Shown: positions 43,041-53,518, counted from the first letter of the stretch. The stretch: DNA of 64,000 nucleotides from Hofstenia miamia (GCA_004352715.1 SCFE01000009.1:1439235-1503234); one strand, 5' to 3'. Translations and numbers: made by a program. The notes: generated by a model from the sequence alone, not told the origin.

Positions 43041-43238
43041 TTACAGATTGTGGTTAACATTGAGGAACAGCAACCGCAACAAACCATTGGTCATGTCGGA
43101 AGTGCCACTGACAATATGTGAAGCATAATCCATAGTGTATCTTTTGAATGAAATGCTGGTGACTTCATTTTCAAGAATTTGCCCATGGAAATGACTCATT
43201 ATGTACTTGAAATGATATACTTCACGTAAAGGAGTCAA
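43041..43238 (-). other. Open minus-strand fragment, possible exon
   Basis: 66 codons ('FKYIMSHFHGQILENEV', 'DYASHIVSGTSDM') in a GC-richer patch directly before the R2-like cluster. The fragment at 50932-51132, directly after the cluster, has a similar length and loosely similar start and end (TPL..., SDM...LF). They might be paralogous exons of a minus-strand gene, or chance. Confidence 0.2.
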
Positions 43239-43345
43239 AGTTGCTTAAATGAAAAACATTAAATTTTTGAAAAATGAGCATAGAAATAAAGTCTAATTTC
43301 TAATCGAGTTATATTATAGCATTTTCTAATTTTTTATAGCAATAC

Positions 43346-43399
<54 letters not shown>
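43346..43399. repeat. (AAT)n microsatellite, ~18 units
   Basis: Pure AAT run that ends exactly where the R2-like element's 5' sequence begins at 43400. Confidence 0.95.
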
Positions 43400-43400
<1 letters not shown>

Positions 43401-43475
43401 TGGGCAGGTAGCCCAGTTGGTAGAGACGCAGATTGGTAAGCTGAGGTTAAGCAACTGTGATCGTGGTTAGCAAAC
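43400..43475 (+). promoter_or_regulatory. tRNA-like head of the R2-like element
   Basis: GGGCAGG-TA-GCCCAGTTGGTAGAG at 43401 onward is laid out like a tRNA acceptor and D arm, with an A box (TAGCCCAGTTGG). It is followed by an anticodon-arm-like CAGATTGGTAAGCTG-AGG. The T-arm region (GTGATCGTGG) is degenerate. It could be an internal polymerase III promoter or a captured tRNA/SINE. Confidence 0.4.
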
Positions 43476-43485
43476 TGGATGACTT

Positions 43486-43627
43486 AGCTCACAGGGTAGG
43501 AAGCACTCTAAAGCCTTGGTTGGCAACTTCCTAGGACAAGGGCAGTCCAAAATGAAAGCTCATGGGGCAGGAAGGTCTCTTAAGCCTTGGTTGGCAACTT
43601 CCTAGGAGAATGTGAGTCCAAAATCAA
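43486..43627 (+). repeat. Tandem 71-bp repeat in 5'UTR of R2-like element
   Basis: Two units begin AGCTCA at 43486 and 43557. Both contain AAGCCTTGGTTGGCAACTTC and end near AGTCCAAAAT. Tandem 5' repeats are common in LINE promoters. Confidence 0.85.
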
Positions 43628-44595
43628 ACACAAAAATTACAACACTGATGAGAAGTCATGAGAAAGCAAAGGCCCTCAGTCCCCGGCAGGCCTTCAATGG
43701 TCAGAGGGTGCTAAGAATCTCCGGACAACAGGCGGACTCCACAATAGGGAGTGTGGACTCGAGAAGTGGCAGTATAGGATCCACACAGACCAATGGACAA
43801 CGGCATAAGTGGACAGATGAGCAGAACATGACAGCATTGGAGTGTTACAGAAGAAGCAGGCTAGATGAGAGGGGTTACAGGAAGAGAATGTTGGAAGAAT
43901 GGAGGAAGGCAAGAACAGGATTAGAAGTTACAGAGCAGAGGCTTGCAGGGCAAGTGAGAAAGTTACAGTTGGATGAGAGTAGGGGGAAAAAGAGAGTTGA
44001 ACAGGCTAAGCAAAGGGAAGATGAAGTGATAGATGTTGAGACAGAAGTGGCAGAAGCAGCAGAACCAGTAGATGCAGAAACTGAAGCAGCAATCAAGGAA
44101 AAGATGAAGGAAGAAATAGGTGAGAGAACTAGGTTGCCAGTTCCAAGAGGAGTTAAGAGAAGTAAGCTAGCAGTAGAGACGGCAAAAGTCAATAAAGTGT
44201 TGGAGAGGATAGTTGTAAGGAGTGTTACAGAAGTAAATAGCTTAGTATATGCAGGTGCATGTGAGGTGCTGAAGAATGTAGGCATGGAAATGAAGAAGAA
44301 AAGGCGACAAGAAGATAAGGGAGACAGAAAGCCAGCATGGGAAAGAAGAATTGAGAATAAAGTGGCAAAAATTAGGCAGCAAATAGGGAAGATCAGGACA
44401 AGTAAGGCAGTGCAGGACAGGTGCAGGGTAGGTAAGGGGAAGACTATAGAAACTGCAAGAGAAGAGCTTAAGCAGAGATTAGTTGCAGAAGCTGAGAAAC
44501 TGAGAAAGTATAGGGCAAGGGCAAAGCAGGCAAGATACCAGAGGAGCAGAAGGGATGTAGGACAAAGACAAGAGGATGCAAAGATCAGTTGTTGA
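43612..44595 (+). CDS. R2-like element, N-terminal ORF (truncated and fused by deletion)
   Basis: 327 codons. Residues about 65-115 ('[18 protein letters not shown]', '[12 protein letters not shown]', '[12 protein letters not shown]') form the Myb-like W-T-E-N...ECY...GYR domain at the N-terminus of this retroelement group, probably for DNA binding. A charged region follows ('[19 protein letters not shown]'), then '[14 protein letters not shown]' and '[19 protein letters not shown]', a coiled-coil linker that precedes RT in related elements. The last 20 or so residues are out of frame because of the deletion at 44533. Confidence 0.7.
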   Translation: MSPKSNTKITTLMRSHEKAKALSPRQAFNGQRVLRISGQQADSTIGSVDSRSGSIGSTQTNGQRHKWTDEQNMTALECYRRSRLDERGYRKRMLEEWRKARTGLEVTEQRLAGQVRKLQLDESRGKKRVEQAKQREDEVIDVETEVAEAAEPVDAETEAAIKEKMKEEIGERTRLPVPRGVKRSKLAVETAKVNKVLERIVVRSVTEVNSLVYAGACEVLKNVGMEMKKKRRQEDKGDRKPAWERRIENKVAKIRQQIGKIRTSKAVQDRCRVGKGKTIETAREELKQRLVAEAEKLRKYRARAKQARYQRSRRDVGQRQEDAKISC

Positions 44596-44770
44596 TAGAG
44601 CAGGCAGTAGTGGAGAATTGTAGAAGAGGGAAGACAAACTTAGCAATTGCATGGATAGACTACAGGAAGGCATATGAAAGCATTTCACATAAGTGGGTAT
44701 TGAAGACAGGCTAATGGAGTTTCACAGAAATGGGTTGAGTTTCTAGAGAGGGAGATGGGAAAGTGACAGA

Positions 44771-45770
44771 NNNNNNNNNNNNNNNNNNNNNNNNNNNNNN
44801 NNNNNNNNNNNNNNNNNNNNNNNNNNNNNNNNNNNNNNNNNNNNNNNNNNNNNNNNNNNNNNNNNNNNNNNNNNNNNNNNNNNNNNNNNNNNNNNNNNNN
44901 NNNNNNNNNNNNNNNNNNNNNNNNNNNNNNNNNNNNNNNNNNNNNNNNNNNNNNNNNNNNNNNNNNNNNNNNNNNNNNNNNNNNNNNNNNNNNNNNNNNN
45001 NNNNNNNNNNNNNNNNNNNNNNNNNNNNNNNNNNNNNNNNNNNNNNNNNNNNNNNNNNNNNNNNNNNNNNNNNNNNNNNNNNNNNNNNNNNNNNNNNNNN
45101 NNNNNNNNNNNNNNNNNNNNNNNNNNNNNNNNNNNNNNNNNNNNNNNNNNNNNNNNNNNNNNNNNNNNNNNNNNNNNNNNNNNNNNNNNNNNNNNNNNNN
45201 NNNNNNNNNNNNNNNNNNNNNNNNNNNNNNNNNNNNNNNNNNNNNNNNNNNNNNNNNNNNNNNNNNNNNNNNNNNNNNNNNNNNNNNNNNNNNNNNNNNN
45301 NNNNNNNNNNNNNNNNNNNNNNNNNNNNNNNNNNNNNNNNNNNNNNNNNNNNNNNNNNNNNNNNNNNNNNNNNNNNNNNNNNNNNNNNNNNNNNNNNNNN
45401 NNNNNNNNNNNNNNNNNNNNNNNNNNNNNNNNNNNNNNNNNNNNNNNNNNNNNNNNNNNNNNNNNNNNNNNNNNNNNNNNNNNNNNNNNNNNNNNNNNNN
45501 NNNNNNNNNNNNNNNNNNNNNNNNNNNNNNNNNNNNNNNNNNNNNNNNNNNNNNNNNNNNNNNNNNNNNNNNNNNNNNNNNNNNNNNNNNNNNNNNNNNN
45601 NNNNNNNNNNNNNNNNNNNNNNNNNNNNNNNNNNNNNNNNNNNNNNNNNNNNNNNNNNNNNNNNNNNNNNNNNNNNNNNNNNNNNNNNNNNNNNNNNNNN
45701 NNNNNNNNNNNNNNNNNNNNNNNNNNNNNNNNNNNNNNNNNNNNNNNNNNNNNNNNNNNNNNNNNNNNNN
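44771..45770. other. Assembly gap (exactly 1000 N)
   Basis: Round-number placeholder inside the R2-like repeats; true length unknown. Confidence 0.98.
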
Positions 45771-45944
45771 GTATATGCAGGTGCATGTGAGGTGCTGAAG
45801 AATAATGTAGGCATGGAAATGAAGAAGAAAAGGCGACAAGAATATAAGGGAGACAGAAAGCCAGCATGGGAAAGAAGAATTGAGAATAAAGTGGCAAAAA
45901 TTAGGCAGCAAATAGGGAAGATCAGGACAAGTAAGGCAGTGCAG

Positions 45945-46319
45945 TGTAATATCCTATACCAGGCTTTATCACTGTTGATTCACTGTTACCTTGTAACATT
46001 GACTGTGTTATTGCGGGTAAGGATTTACTTATTGTTACTGCTTGATTAGTTTCTTCTATTACATTACGTAACCATAAATAACTATTCACTTTTTAGGTGA
46101 AGAAACCATGCGGTAACCTCTGCATCGATCTTTCAGTGGGCATCTGCCCGAAGCGGATCTCCACATCCAATTTCACCGTTCCATCCAATGCTTGAGTGCC
46201 ACTTCTCAGCTCAATCAAGATAGCTTATGTGTACCCTACATGAGCTCGGTGCTTACTCAAGGCATGACACAACTCGACTTAATCTCTATTGTTTGAAAGT
46301 GTTATATCTATTTGCAACC
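45945..46319 (+). mobile_element. Insert in the R2-like element, possible Ty3-type RT scrap
   Basis: Foreign sequence replacing about 85 bp of the linker region. A plus-strand frame from 46098 reads 'VKKPCGNLCIDLSVGICPKR' to 'NFTVPSNA' and a stop. This is faintly like the RT start of Ty3/gypsy elements (VKK.NG..R.C.DYS.GLN...YP.P). TIRs or target duplications were not found. Confidence 0.35.
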
Positions 46320-46409
46320 GGAAACTGAGAAAGTATAGTGCAAGGGCAAAGCAGGCAAGAGAAAATATGAAGTTTGAGACCCAAGGAGGAAGATTCTACA
46401 AAGAACTAG

Positions 46410-46440
46410 ATGCAGGAGGAAAGGCTACAGCTAAAGCAGG

Positions 46441-46473
<33 letters not shown>

Positions 46474-47179
46474 TATGGGGAAGTGCAGGACCAGAGATAG
46501 AGAGTATACAGATGCAGAAAGAAGTCAGGCAAGAAGAAGTAATCACAACTGTAAGGCTGAAGGAGGCTCTAAAGAAGATGAAGAACTGGAAGGCGCCAGG
46601 CAGAGATGAGGTACATGGGTATTGGCTGAAGAAGTTCACAAGTGTTCATGAGAGACTAGCAGTAGCATTGGAGGAGTGTGTGGTGAGTGGGTGTCCAGAG
46701 TGGATGGTAGTGGGAAGGACATTTCTGATACAGAAGGACCCAAAGAAAGGTAGTGAGGCAAGCAACTTCAGACCAATAACATGTCTGCCAACAACGTGGA
46801 AATTGCTAACTTCAGTGATTTCAAATAGGCTGGCATGTTACTTAGAACAGAATAGGCTGATACCAGAGGAGCAGAAGGGATGCAGGACGAAGACAAGAGG
46901 ATGTAAATATCAGTTGTTGATAGACCAGGCAGTGGTGGAGAATTGTAGAAGAAGGAAGACAAACTTAGCAATGGCATGGATAGACTACAGGAAGGCATAT
47001 GACAGCATTTCACATAAGTGGGTATTGAGAACACTAAAGGCCAATGGAGTTTCACGGAAATGGGTTGAGTTTCTAGAGAGGGAGATGGGAAAGTGGCAGA
47101 CTGAGATAGAGAGACACAGCTTGAGGTTTAGGCGAGGCATATTCCAGGGAGACAGCTTAGCACCACTGCTGTTTGTAGT
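46410..47179 (+). pseudogene. Reverse transcriptase of R2-like fragment B (partial)
   Basis: The open frame begins out of phase with the element, passes through an Asn run from the microsatellite and is in the correct RT frame from 'IWGSAGPEIES' onward. It holds RT motifs 0 to B and stops at the gap, so the catalytic YMDD is not visible here. RT would copy the element RNA at a nicked chromosomal target. Confidence 0.75.
46443..46472. repeat. (AAT)n run inside R2-like fragment B
   Basis: Takes the place of GACGCAGTAAGGTTCTGGGA, present at the same point in fragment C (48683 on). The flanks on both sides are collinear with C. The replacement is 4 nt longer and creates an in-frame TAA upstream plus a frameshift. 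Confidence 0.85.
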
Positions 47180-48179
47180 NNNNNNNNNNNNNNNNNNNNN
47201 NNNNNNNNNNNNNNNNNNNNNNNNNNNNNNNNNNNNNNNNNNNNNNNNNNNNNNNNNNNNNNNNNNNNNNNNNNNNNNNNNNNNNNNNNNNNNNNNNNNN
47301 NNNNNNNNNNNNNNNNNNNNNNNNNNNNNNNNNNNNNNNNNNNNNNNNNNNNNNNNNNNNNNNNNNNNNNNNNNNNNNNNNNNNNNNNNNNNNNNNNNNN
47401 NNNNNNNNNNNNNNNNNNNNNNNNNNNNNNNNNNNNNNNNNNNNNNNNNNNNNNNNNNNNNNNNNNNNNNNNNNNNNNNNNNNNNNNNNNNNNNNNNNNN
47501 NNNNNNNNNNNNNNNNNNNNNNNNNNNNNNNNNNNNNNNNNNNNNNNNNNNNNNNNNNNNNNNNNNNNNNNNNNNNNNNNNNNNNNNNNNNNNNNNNNNN
47601 NNNNNNNNNNNNNNNNNNNNNNNNNNNNNNNNNNNNNNNNNNNNNNNNNNNNNNNNNNNNNNNNNNNNNNNNNNNNNNNNNNNNNNNNNNNNNNNNNNNN
47701 NNNNNNNNNNNNNNNNNNNNNNNNNNNNNNNNNNNNNNNNNNNNNNNNNNNNNNNNNNNNNNNNNNNNNNNNNNNNNNNNNNNNNNNNNNNNNNNNNNNN
47801 NNNNNNNNNNNNNNNNNNNNNNNNNNNNNNNNNNNNNNNNNNNNNNNNNNNNNNNNNNNNNNNNNNNNNNNNNNNNNNNNNNNNNNNNNNNNNNNNNNNN
47901 NNNNNNNNNNNNNNNNNNNNNNNNNNNNNNNNNNNNNNNNNNNNNNNNNNNNNNNNNNNNNNNNNNNNNNNNNNNNNNNNNNNNNNNNNNNNNNNNNNNN
48001 NNNNNNNNNNNNNNNNNNNNNNNNNNNNNNNNNNNNNNNNNNNNNNNNNNNNNNNNNNNNNNNNNNNNNNNNNNNNNNNNNNNNNNNNNNNNNNNNNNNN
48101 NNNNNNNNNNNNNNNNNNNNNNNNNNNNNNNNNNNNNNNNNNNNNNNNNNNNNNNNNNNNNNNNNNNNNNNNNNNNNNN
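47180..48179. other. Assembly gap (exactly 1000 N)
   Basis: Placeholder within near-identical R2-like copies. Frames running through it must not be read as proteins. Confidence 0.98.
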
Positions 48180-49180
48180 ATAGGTGAGAGAACTAGGTTG
48201 CCAGTTCCAAGAGGAGTTAAGAAAAGCAAGCTAGCAGTAGAGACAGCAAAAGTCAATAAAGTGTTGGAGAGGATAGTTGTAAGGAGTGTTACAGAAGTAA
48301 ATAGCTTAGTATATGCAGGTGCATGTGAGGTGCTGAAGAATGTAGGCATGGAAATGAAGAAGAAAAGGCGACAAGAAGATAAGGGAGACAGAAAGCCAGC
48401 ATGGGAAAGAAGAATTGAGAATAAAGTGGCAAAAATTAGGCAGCAAATAGGGAAGATCAGGACAAGTAAGGCAGTGCAGGACAGGTGCAGGGTAGGTAAG
48501 GGGAAGACTATAGAAACTGCAAGAGAAGAGCTTAAGCAGAGATTAGTTGCAGAAGCTGAGAAACTGAGAAAGTATAGGGCAAGGGCAAAGCAGGCAAGAG
48601 ACAATATGAAGTTTGAGACCCAAGAAGGAAGATTCTACAAAGAACTAGATGCAGGAGGAAAGGCTACAGCTAAAGCAGGTGAAGACGCAGTAAGGTTCTG
48701 GGAGAATATATGGGGAAGTGCAGGACCAGAGATAGAGAGTTACAGATGCAGAAAGAAGTCAGGCAAGAAGAAGTAATCACAACTGTAAGGCTGAAGGAGG
48801 CTCTAAAGAAGATGAAGAACTGGAAGGCGCCAGGCAGAGATGAGGTACATGGGTATTGGCTGAAGAAGTTCACAAGTGTTCATGAGAGACTAGCAGTAGC
48901 ACTGGAGGAGTGTGTGGTGAGTGGGTGTCCAGAGTGGATGGTAGTGGGAAGGACATTTCTGATACAGAAGGACCCAAAGAAAGGTAGTGAGGCAAGCAAC
49001 TTCAGACCAATAACATGTCTGCCAACAACGTGGAAATTGCTAACTTCAGTGATTTCAAATAGGCTGGCATGTTACTTAGAACAGAAAAAGTTGATACCAG
49101 AGGAGCAGAAGGGATGTAGGACAAAGACGAGAGGATGCAAAAATCAGTTGTTGATAGACCAGGCAGTGGTGGAGAATTGA
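48180..49180 (+). pseudogene. R2-like fragment C: linker and first half of RT
   Basis: Frame 1 (48180-48741) covers the linker to 'RFWENIWGSAGPEIES'. After a 1-nt deletion relative to fragment B, frame 2 (48710-49180) gives 'NWKAPGRDEVHGYWLKKF' to 'LLIDQAVVEN' and a TGA. Both breaks are visible by direct comparison with fragment B. Confidence 0.78.
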
Positions 49181-49198
49181 GGAAGAAGGAAGACAAAC

Positions 49199-49705
49199 TT
49201 GGCAATGGCATGGATAGACTACAGGAAGGCATATGACAGCATATCACATAAGTGGGTATTGAAGACGTTAGAGGCTAATGGAGTTTCACAGAAATGGGTT
49301 GAGTTTCTAGAGAGGGAGATGGGAAAGTGGCAGACTGAGATAGACGGGCATAGGTTGAGGTTTAGGCGAGGCATATTCCAGGGAGACAGCTTAGCACCAC
49401 TACTGTTTGTAGTTAGCTTAATCCCTATCACAGAAAAGTTAAAGGAGACAGGCATAGGGTATAAGATGGAGAAGAATGTTAGAGCAGTGAGTCACGTGTG
49501 GTACATGGACGACCTGAAGATGTACGCTAGTTCAAGGAAGATGTTGCAGAAGCAAGTGGAGACATTGGAGAAGGCAAGCAGAGATTCAGGGTTGGAGTTT
49601 GGATTAGGAAAGTGTGCAGCAGTGACAATGACTAGAGGCAAGTGTGTGGATAGGGATGGCTTGAGGACAAGATTGAGGAAGTCAAAGAGGGGTACAAGTA
49701 CTTAG
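49199..49705 (+). pseudogene. R2-like fragment C: RT catalytic part
   Basis: Motif A '[16 protein letters not shown]', motif B 'GIFQGDSLAPLLFVV' and motif C 'HVWYMDDLKMYASS', the catalytic YMDD as F/YxDD. It shifts frame near 49670 so that the proper continuation is in the next ORF. Confidence 0.82.
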
Positions 49706-50640
49706 GAGTCATAGAGAAAGACAGAACAGATCACGAGGAAATCAAGATGAGGCTAAGGAAAGAATACAAGAGGAGAGTAAGGAAGGTACTACAGAAGTCA
49801 GCATTGAATGGGCAGAACAGCATAAAGGCAATTAATACGTGGGCGATACCAGTGTTGAGATATTCGGCAGGAATAGTTAGGTGGAATAAGAATGAACTGA
49901 GGGAATTAGACAGGGAGACAAGGAAGATACTAGCAGCAGAGAGAGCATTCAACCTCAATGGAGATGTAGATAGGCTGTACATGACAAGGCATAAGGGAGG
50001 TAAAGGGCTGCTAAGTGTGGAGGAGACTGTAGAAGCAGAAGCACTAGGGCTAAAGGAATATGTAGAAGAGCAACCTGAGGGGTCCCTACTAGAGGTCACT
50101 AAGGAGTTGAAGAAGATAAGAACTGAGAGTGAAGGAAAGAAGATATACCAGAGTAGGATGGAATCAGAGAGGCAAACAAGGTATAGGCAGAAGGCAATGC
50201 ATGGAGAATACTGGAGGAACACAGAAAAGTGTGATAGAGAAGAGAGCAACAAGTGGTTAAAGAAGGCAGGACTGAAGAGAGAAACAGAAGCACTAATAAT
50301 GGCAGCACAGGAGCAAGCAATAAGAACAAACTGGGTGAAGAAGCATATAGACAGAAGAGTAGAAGTAAGTGATAAGTGTAGGCTGTGTAAGAAAGAGGCG
50401 GAGACAGTAGATCATCTGATAGCAGGGTGTGAGAAGTTGGCACAGAATGAGTATAAGTTCAGGCATGACAAGGTGGGAAGAATGGTACACTGGAGTTTGA
50501 GCAGGCAGCATGGGTTAGAAGCAGGAGACAAGTGGTATGAGCACAAGCCACAGGGCGTCATAGCAATACCAAAGGACAGAAATGTAGAAAGCAAGGAGAA
50601 AGAGAAGATAGACAAGTACAGTATTGTTAGGAACGGCTAG
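49690..50640 (+). pseudogene. R2-like fragment C: thumb, CCHC knuckle, truncated endonuclease
   Basis: Continues with 'GYKYLGVIEKDRTDHEEIKM', the thumb region, and a zinc knuckle C-x2-C-x8-H-x4-C ('CRLCKKEAETVDHLIAGC'), which in R2-clade elements precedes the restriction-like endonuclease. After 'KWYEHKPQGVI' the text passes directly to 'AIPKDRNVESKEKEKIDKY'. In relatives known to me the PD-(D/E)xK core sits between these two blocks, so the nuclease active site has been deleted, apparently in frame. Confidence 0.75.
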
Positions 50641-50720
50641 AGTCCTGAGGAAAGCTCTCAGACTCCCTGGGAACTGGTGAGTTCCCCGAGCTGAGAGGGA
50701 TACCAGCATGAAGCTGTGAG

Positions 50721-50931
50721 ATGCAAGAATTTAGATTTTTTGAAACAGTATGTTCTGCTTCAATGATTGATTGACATCTTTGGTAATTGATCTTGTTGGT
50801 TTCAAATACATTTTCACACTCCTTTAAAGTCTTTAACTCATTTTGTCGTAATTCAAATCAAAACCAAAAATGCTGACAATTTTAAGGAAATAATTTGACT
50901 GAAGTAGGAAGTATTGAGAAAATCCATCAGA
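50721..50931. other. Flank of R2-like element, nothing recognised
   Basis: Return to AT-rich host composition. Confidence 0.5.
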
Positions 50932-51132
50932 TTATACTCCGATGCTTTTGAAGAAACTTTTAATTATTTCAGACATATCAGAGCCTGAATTATGACTGTT
51001 AGTAAAAAGGGGAACATACATCTTGCCGAGATTGGATTTAGAGTCTCCTTCCGAAAGAATGGGCTTAACTAGACCAATACCATAGTCAGGGATATTGATC
51101 AACCACATCAGAGAAAAAGTGATATCCGTCAA
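50932..51132 (-). other. Open minus-strand fragment, possible exon
   Basis: 66 codons ('FSLMWLINIPDYGIGLVKP', 'GKMYVPLFTNSHNSGSDM', 'IIKSFFKS') with protein-like composition, ending GGAGTATAA. No family recognised and no clean acceptor. See the fragment at 43041-43238. Confidence 0.25.
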
Positions 51133-53333
51133 AGGTGTTGAAATGAAAATGATTTAACAAAGATTGTTTAAGAAAACAGTTTTCCTTTTGCAAGTTGAGG
51201 CTAAGATTTCTCCTTGCATTTAATTACTTTAGCCGTTTTAGGATAAGTATTAAGCTTTGTACATATCTCATCTATGAAGTGCCTAATATATCATTCCTAA
51301 CATAATAGCTTCTAACATTTAAAATCAGAAATACTCTATACGGCATAGGCTAAGTTATAATCACGATTACTAATCGAAGTATTTAAAAAAATTCGCTAAA
51401 TTAAGTGTATGAATCCTATTTTGAAAATTTTATGAATATTTGTCTTCGAAGACATTATTTAGTTGTACATCAGTGCTATTGATTTTTCTGTTTCTCAATG
51501 TGTATATATTATATTTGAAATATTAATTCCAAAAAAACATCAATATACTGATAATTCAAACTTTGGGTGCTGAAATAAAGTATCCCGAAAGTTTGTTTGT
51601 GGTTGTAAGTCCATCTAAGGGGTACTTTTTTAACCTTATTTTTCTGGCGTTTTGAGGTCCTTAAAAATCCCAAGTGGAACACATAGTGCTCCACCTCAAT
51701 AACTTCTGTTTTGGACAGAGTTCTATATTTTATCTTACTTTGCTTTTTGGAAAATAATACCGGAATTTTTTGTTGTCATGTGATGACATGACGAAATATG
51801 TCAATAATTGTGGAAATTTGGCAAAAAATACGATGCTTTACTTAATTTGAGATTAAGGTAAATAGAAGCAAAATTGTATTTTTAGAACAATAGTTTTATA
51901 AATATTTCATAATGGGACAAAAATCACATTATTTGAGACAGTAGTCAAGTTAAATGCAAACAGCCAAAATAAAAAAAGTAACTGGCTCATCACAAATGCG
52001 CAGCAGCTGAAAAAATATAACTGCAATCAAATTACTTAATAGTTTCTGATCCAATATAAATTTTGAAGAAAAAGTCATAAAATTGCAATCCAATCAGCCC
52101 ACCAGTAACAGAAACAGGCGGAAAGCACAATACGTTCCACCGTGGCATGTAGGGTTAAAACTATTAGCTTAGAATGACATAAATTACTAGCATGTTATTA
52201 CTAAGAATAATATTGGTATAACTATAGTTGAATGAATCAATAAAAATATCTAATGAAAAATGCGATTTTAATAATTTTTATAAATTTCCTCACAATATGA
52301 ATTTCTTTGCTAGCAAGATAATTTCACCTTAAAATAGTTGGGATTTTCATTTCCCTGTTGATACACTATTCATTTGATGATTTCTTGATACCAAATATTA
52401 TGTATATTGCTTTTATAATGAATTATACTGTATTTGATTTAAGGAATTTTATTTAAAATTGAGCAATAAATCGCTTTGTTAAGTTTATTTATAATCCAGC
52501 AACAGACTATTTTACATCCAATATGCAAATGAGACCTTATTGTATCCGAACGACTAATTTGCTTAAGAAAAGCTCCACGTTTTTATAATAGAAATAGAAG
52601 CCATTCAAACACGCAAAATTTATAATCTTTAGTTTATATGAACCAGTAATTTCTGCAGTTTAAAAAAACATTGTTTGATTGACTATTTAAAGTTCGAGTA
52701 GTATAAAGAGAGAAGCTGGAATTTTTGCTAAGATTTTTTCTCCATCCTGCATTTATGTGATCACAGATCAATATCAATAGGGTGAATTCACAAGCAATCA
52801 CCTTTGCAATCAATATGCTATGGTTGACATAAATCTGAGGTCAATCTTGACCTAGAGGTCACTATATTATGAAATTTTTTAATATATAATAATTTTGGCT
52901 GAATACATTATTTTGCATAAAAAATTATCATTTCAATAACAAAATCATAAACCATGTTTTCTACACAGAATATAAGAATTTATGATTTATTATAAGATCC
53001 TGTCTATCTTTCTTTTACCTGCTCTTTCTCTGCTAATCAGAAATCTATTATTTTTATCCGGTATTCTAATATGCCTTTCAACTCAGACTATACAAGCAGC
53101 GCTATTACAAAAGCCTTATAGCAATATTATTATATATAAAAGACTAAAGCATCATATACCACTGTATATATCATCCTTAAGGGCTGATGGACATAAAATT
53201 CACACTCTTGCAAATATAAATCATAAATGACATGTAACTTAGTTCAATTTATTGGAAACTGGTTATCGGGACAAAAATTATAAGATTGCAAATCTAGGAT
53301 AGAATGAACGTCAAAAGTCAATGCATCTGTGTT
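51133..53333. other. Gene-free AT-rich region
   Basis: No convincing gene, RNA or transposon coding sequence recognised. Short frames (51509-51694 minus, 52982-53230 plus) look spurious. Confidence 0.45.
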
Positions 53334-53518
53334 CAGCTAGTCGGCAGACAGAACAACGTATTTTACCAGATACGTTGTTCTTAAAATTTCTATTTTAGTC
53401 AGATCTCTATTACGAGTTTAACCATATTTATATAGTTGAAGAAAAGATGCTTACGATGCATTTTTACACTGGCAAGCAAAATAACGTATCTCGAGATACG
53501 CTGTTTTGCCTACAGCTG
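53334..53518. mobile_element. MITE-like element with inverted ends and internal palindromes
   Basis: The left end CAGCTAGTCGGCAGACAGAA and the right end, read in reverse (CAGCTGTAGGCAAAACAGCG), are similar. Inside each is a palindrome: 53351-53380 (GAACAACGTAT, 8-nt loop, ATACGTTGTTC, perfect 11-bp arms) and 53476-53509 (34 bp, 15 of 17 pairs, centred on CTCGAG). Both share the ATACG core. No clear target duplication. Confidence 0.45.

Larger units (their letters stand above)
43400..44770 (+). mobile_element. R2-like non-LTR retrotransposon, fragment A (5' end)
   Basis: Runs from the (AAT)n to a gap. It has a tRNA-like head (43400-43475), a tandem 71-bp repeat in the 5'UTR, and the N-terminal coding part. 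At about 44533 it jumps from the coiled-coil region ('RARAKQAR') straight to the RT block before motif A ('KGCRTKTRG', then '[16 protein letters not shown]'), deleting several hundred bp with 1-2 bp of microhomology. The copy is GC-richer than the host and closely matches fragments B and C. Confidence 0.8.
45771..47179 (+). mobile_element. R2-like retrotransposon, fragment B
   Basis: Resumes in the '[10 protein letters not shown]' linker, is broken by a 375-bp foreign insert (45945-46319) and by an (AAT)n run (46443-46472), then carries a good RT frame: 'NWKAPGRDEVHGYWLKKF', 'SNFRPITCLPTTWKLLTS', motif A '[16 protein letters not shown]' and motif B 'GIFQGDSLAPLLFV', ending at the next gap. 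Compared with fragment C it also has a 3-nt insertion in the linker (AATAATGTA). Confidence 0.8.
48180..50720 (+). mobile_element. R2-like retrotransposon, fragment C (linker to 3' end)
   Basis: The most complete piece: linker, RT, CCHC zinc knuckle and 3'UTR. It is inactive: a 1-nt loss near 48741, a TGA at 49178-49180 (TGT in fragment B), a frameshift near 49670, and a lost endonuclease core near 50560. The 3' part after the stop (50641-50700) shows a +1 frame ending 'GTARVLRKALRLPGNW', which looks like the ancestral C-terminus. No poly(A) or AAT tail is seen at the 3' end. Confidence 0.82.

Noticed and set aside
43400-43475. Functional tRNA gene
   Set aside because: A good A box but a degenerate T arm and B box and no matching acceptor stem; better seen as the head of the retroelement.
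43694-44285. Minus-strand frames under the R2-like ORF (Ser/Leu-rich)
   Set aside because: Antisense shadows of a Lys/Glu-rich coding strand; the same applies to 46985-48604, 49731-50252 and 50099-50709.
44763-48776. Long open frames on both strands through the 1000-N gaps
   Set aside because: They exist only because Ns are not read as stops; the frames on either side are not the same protein.
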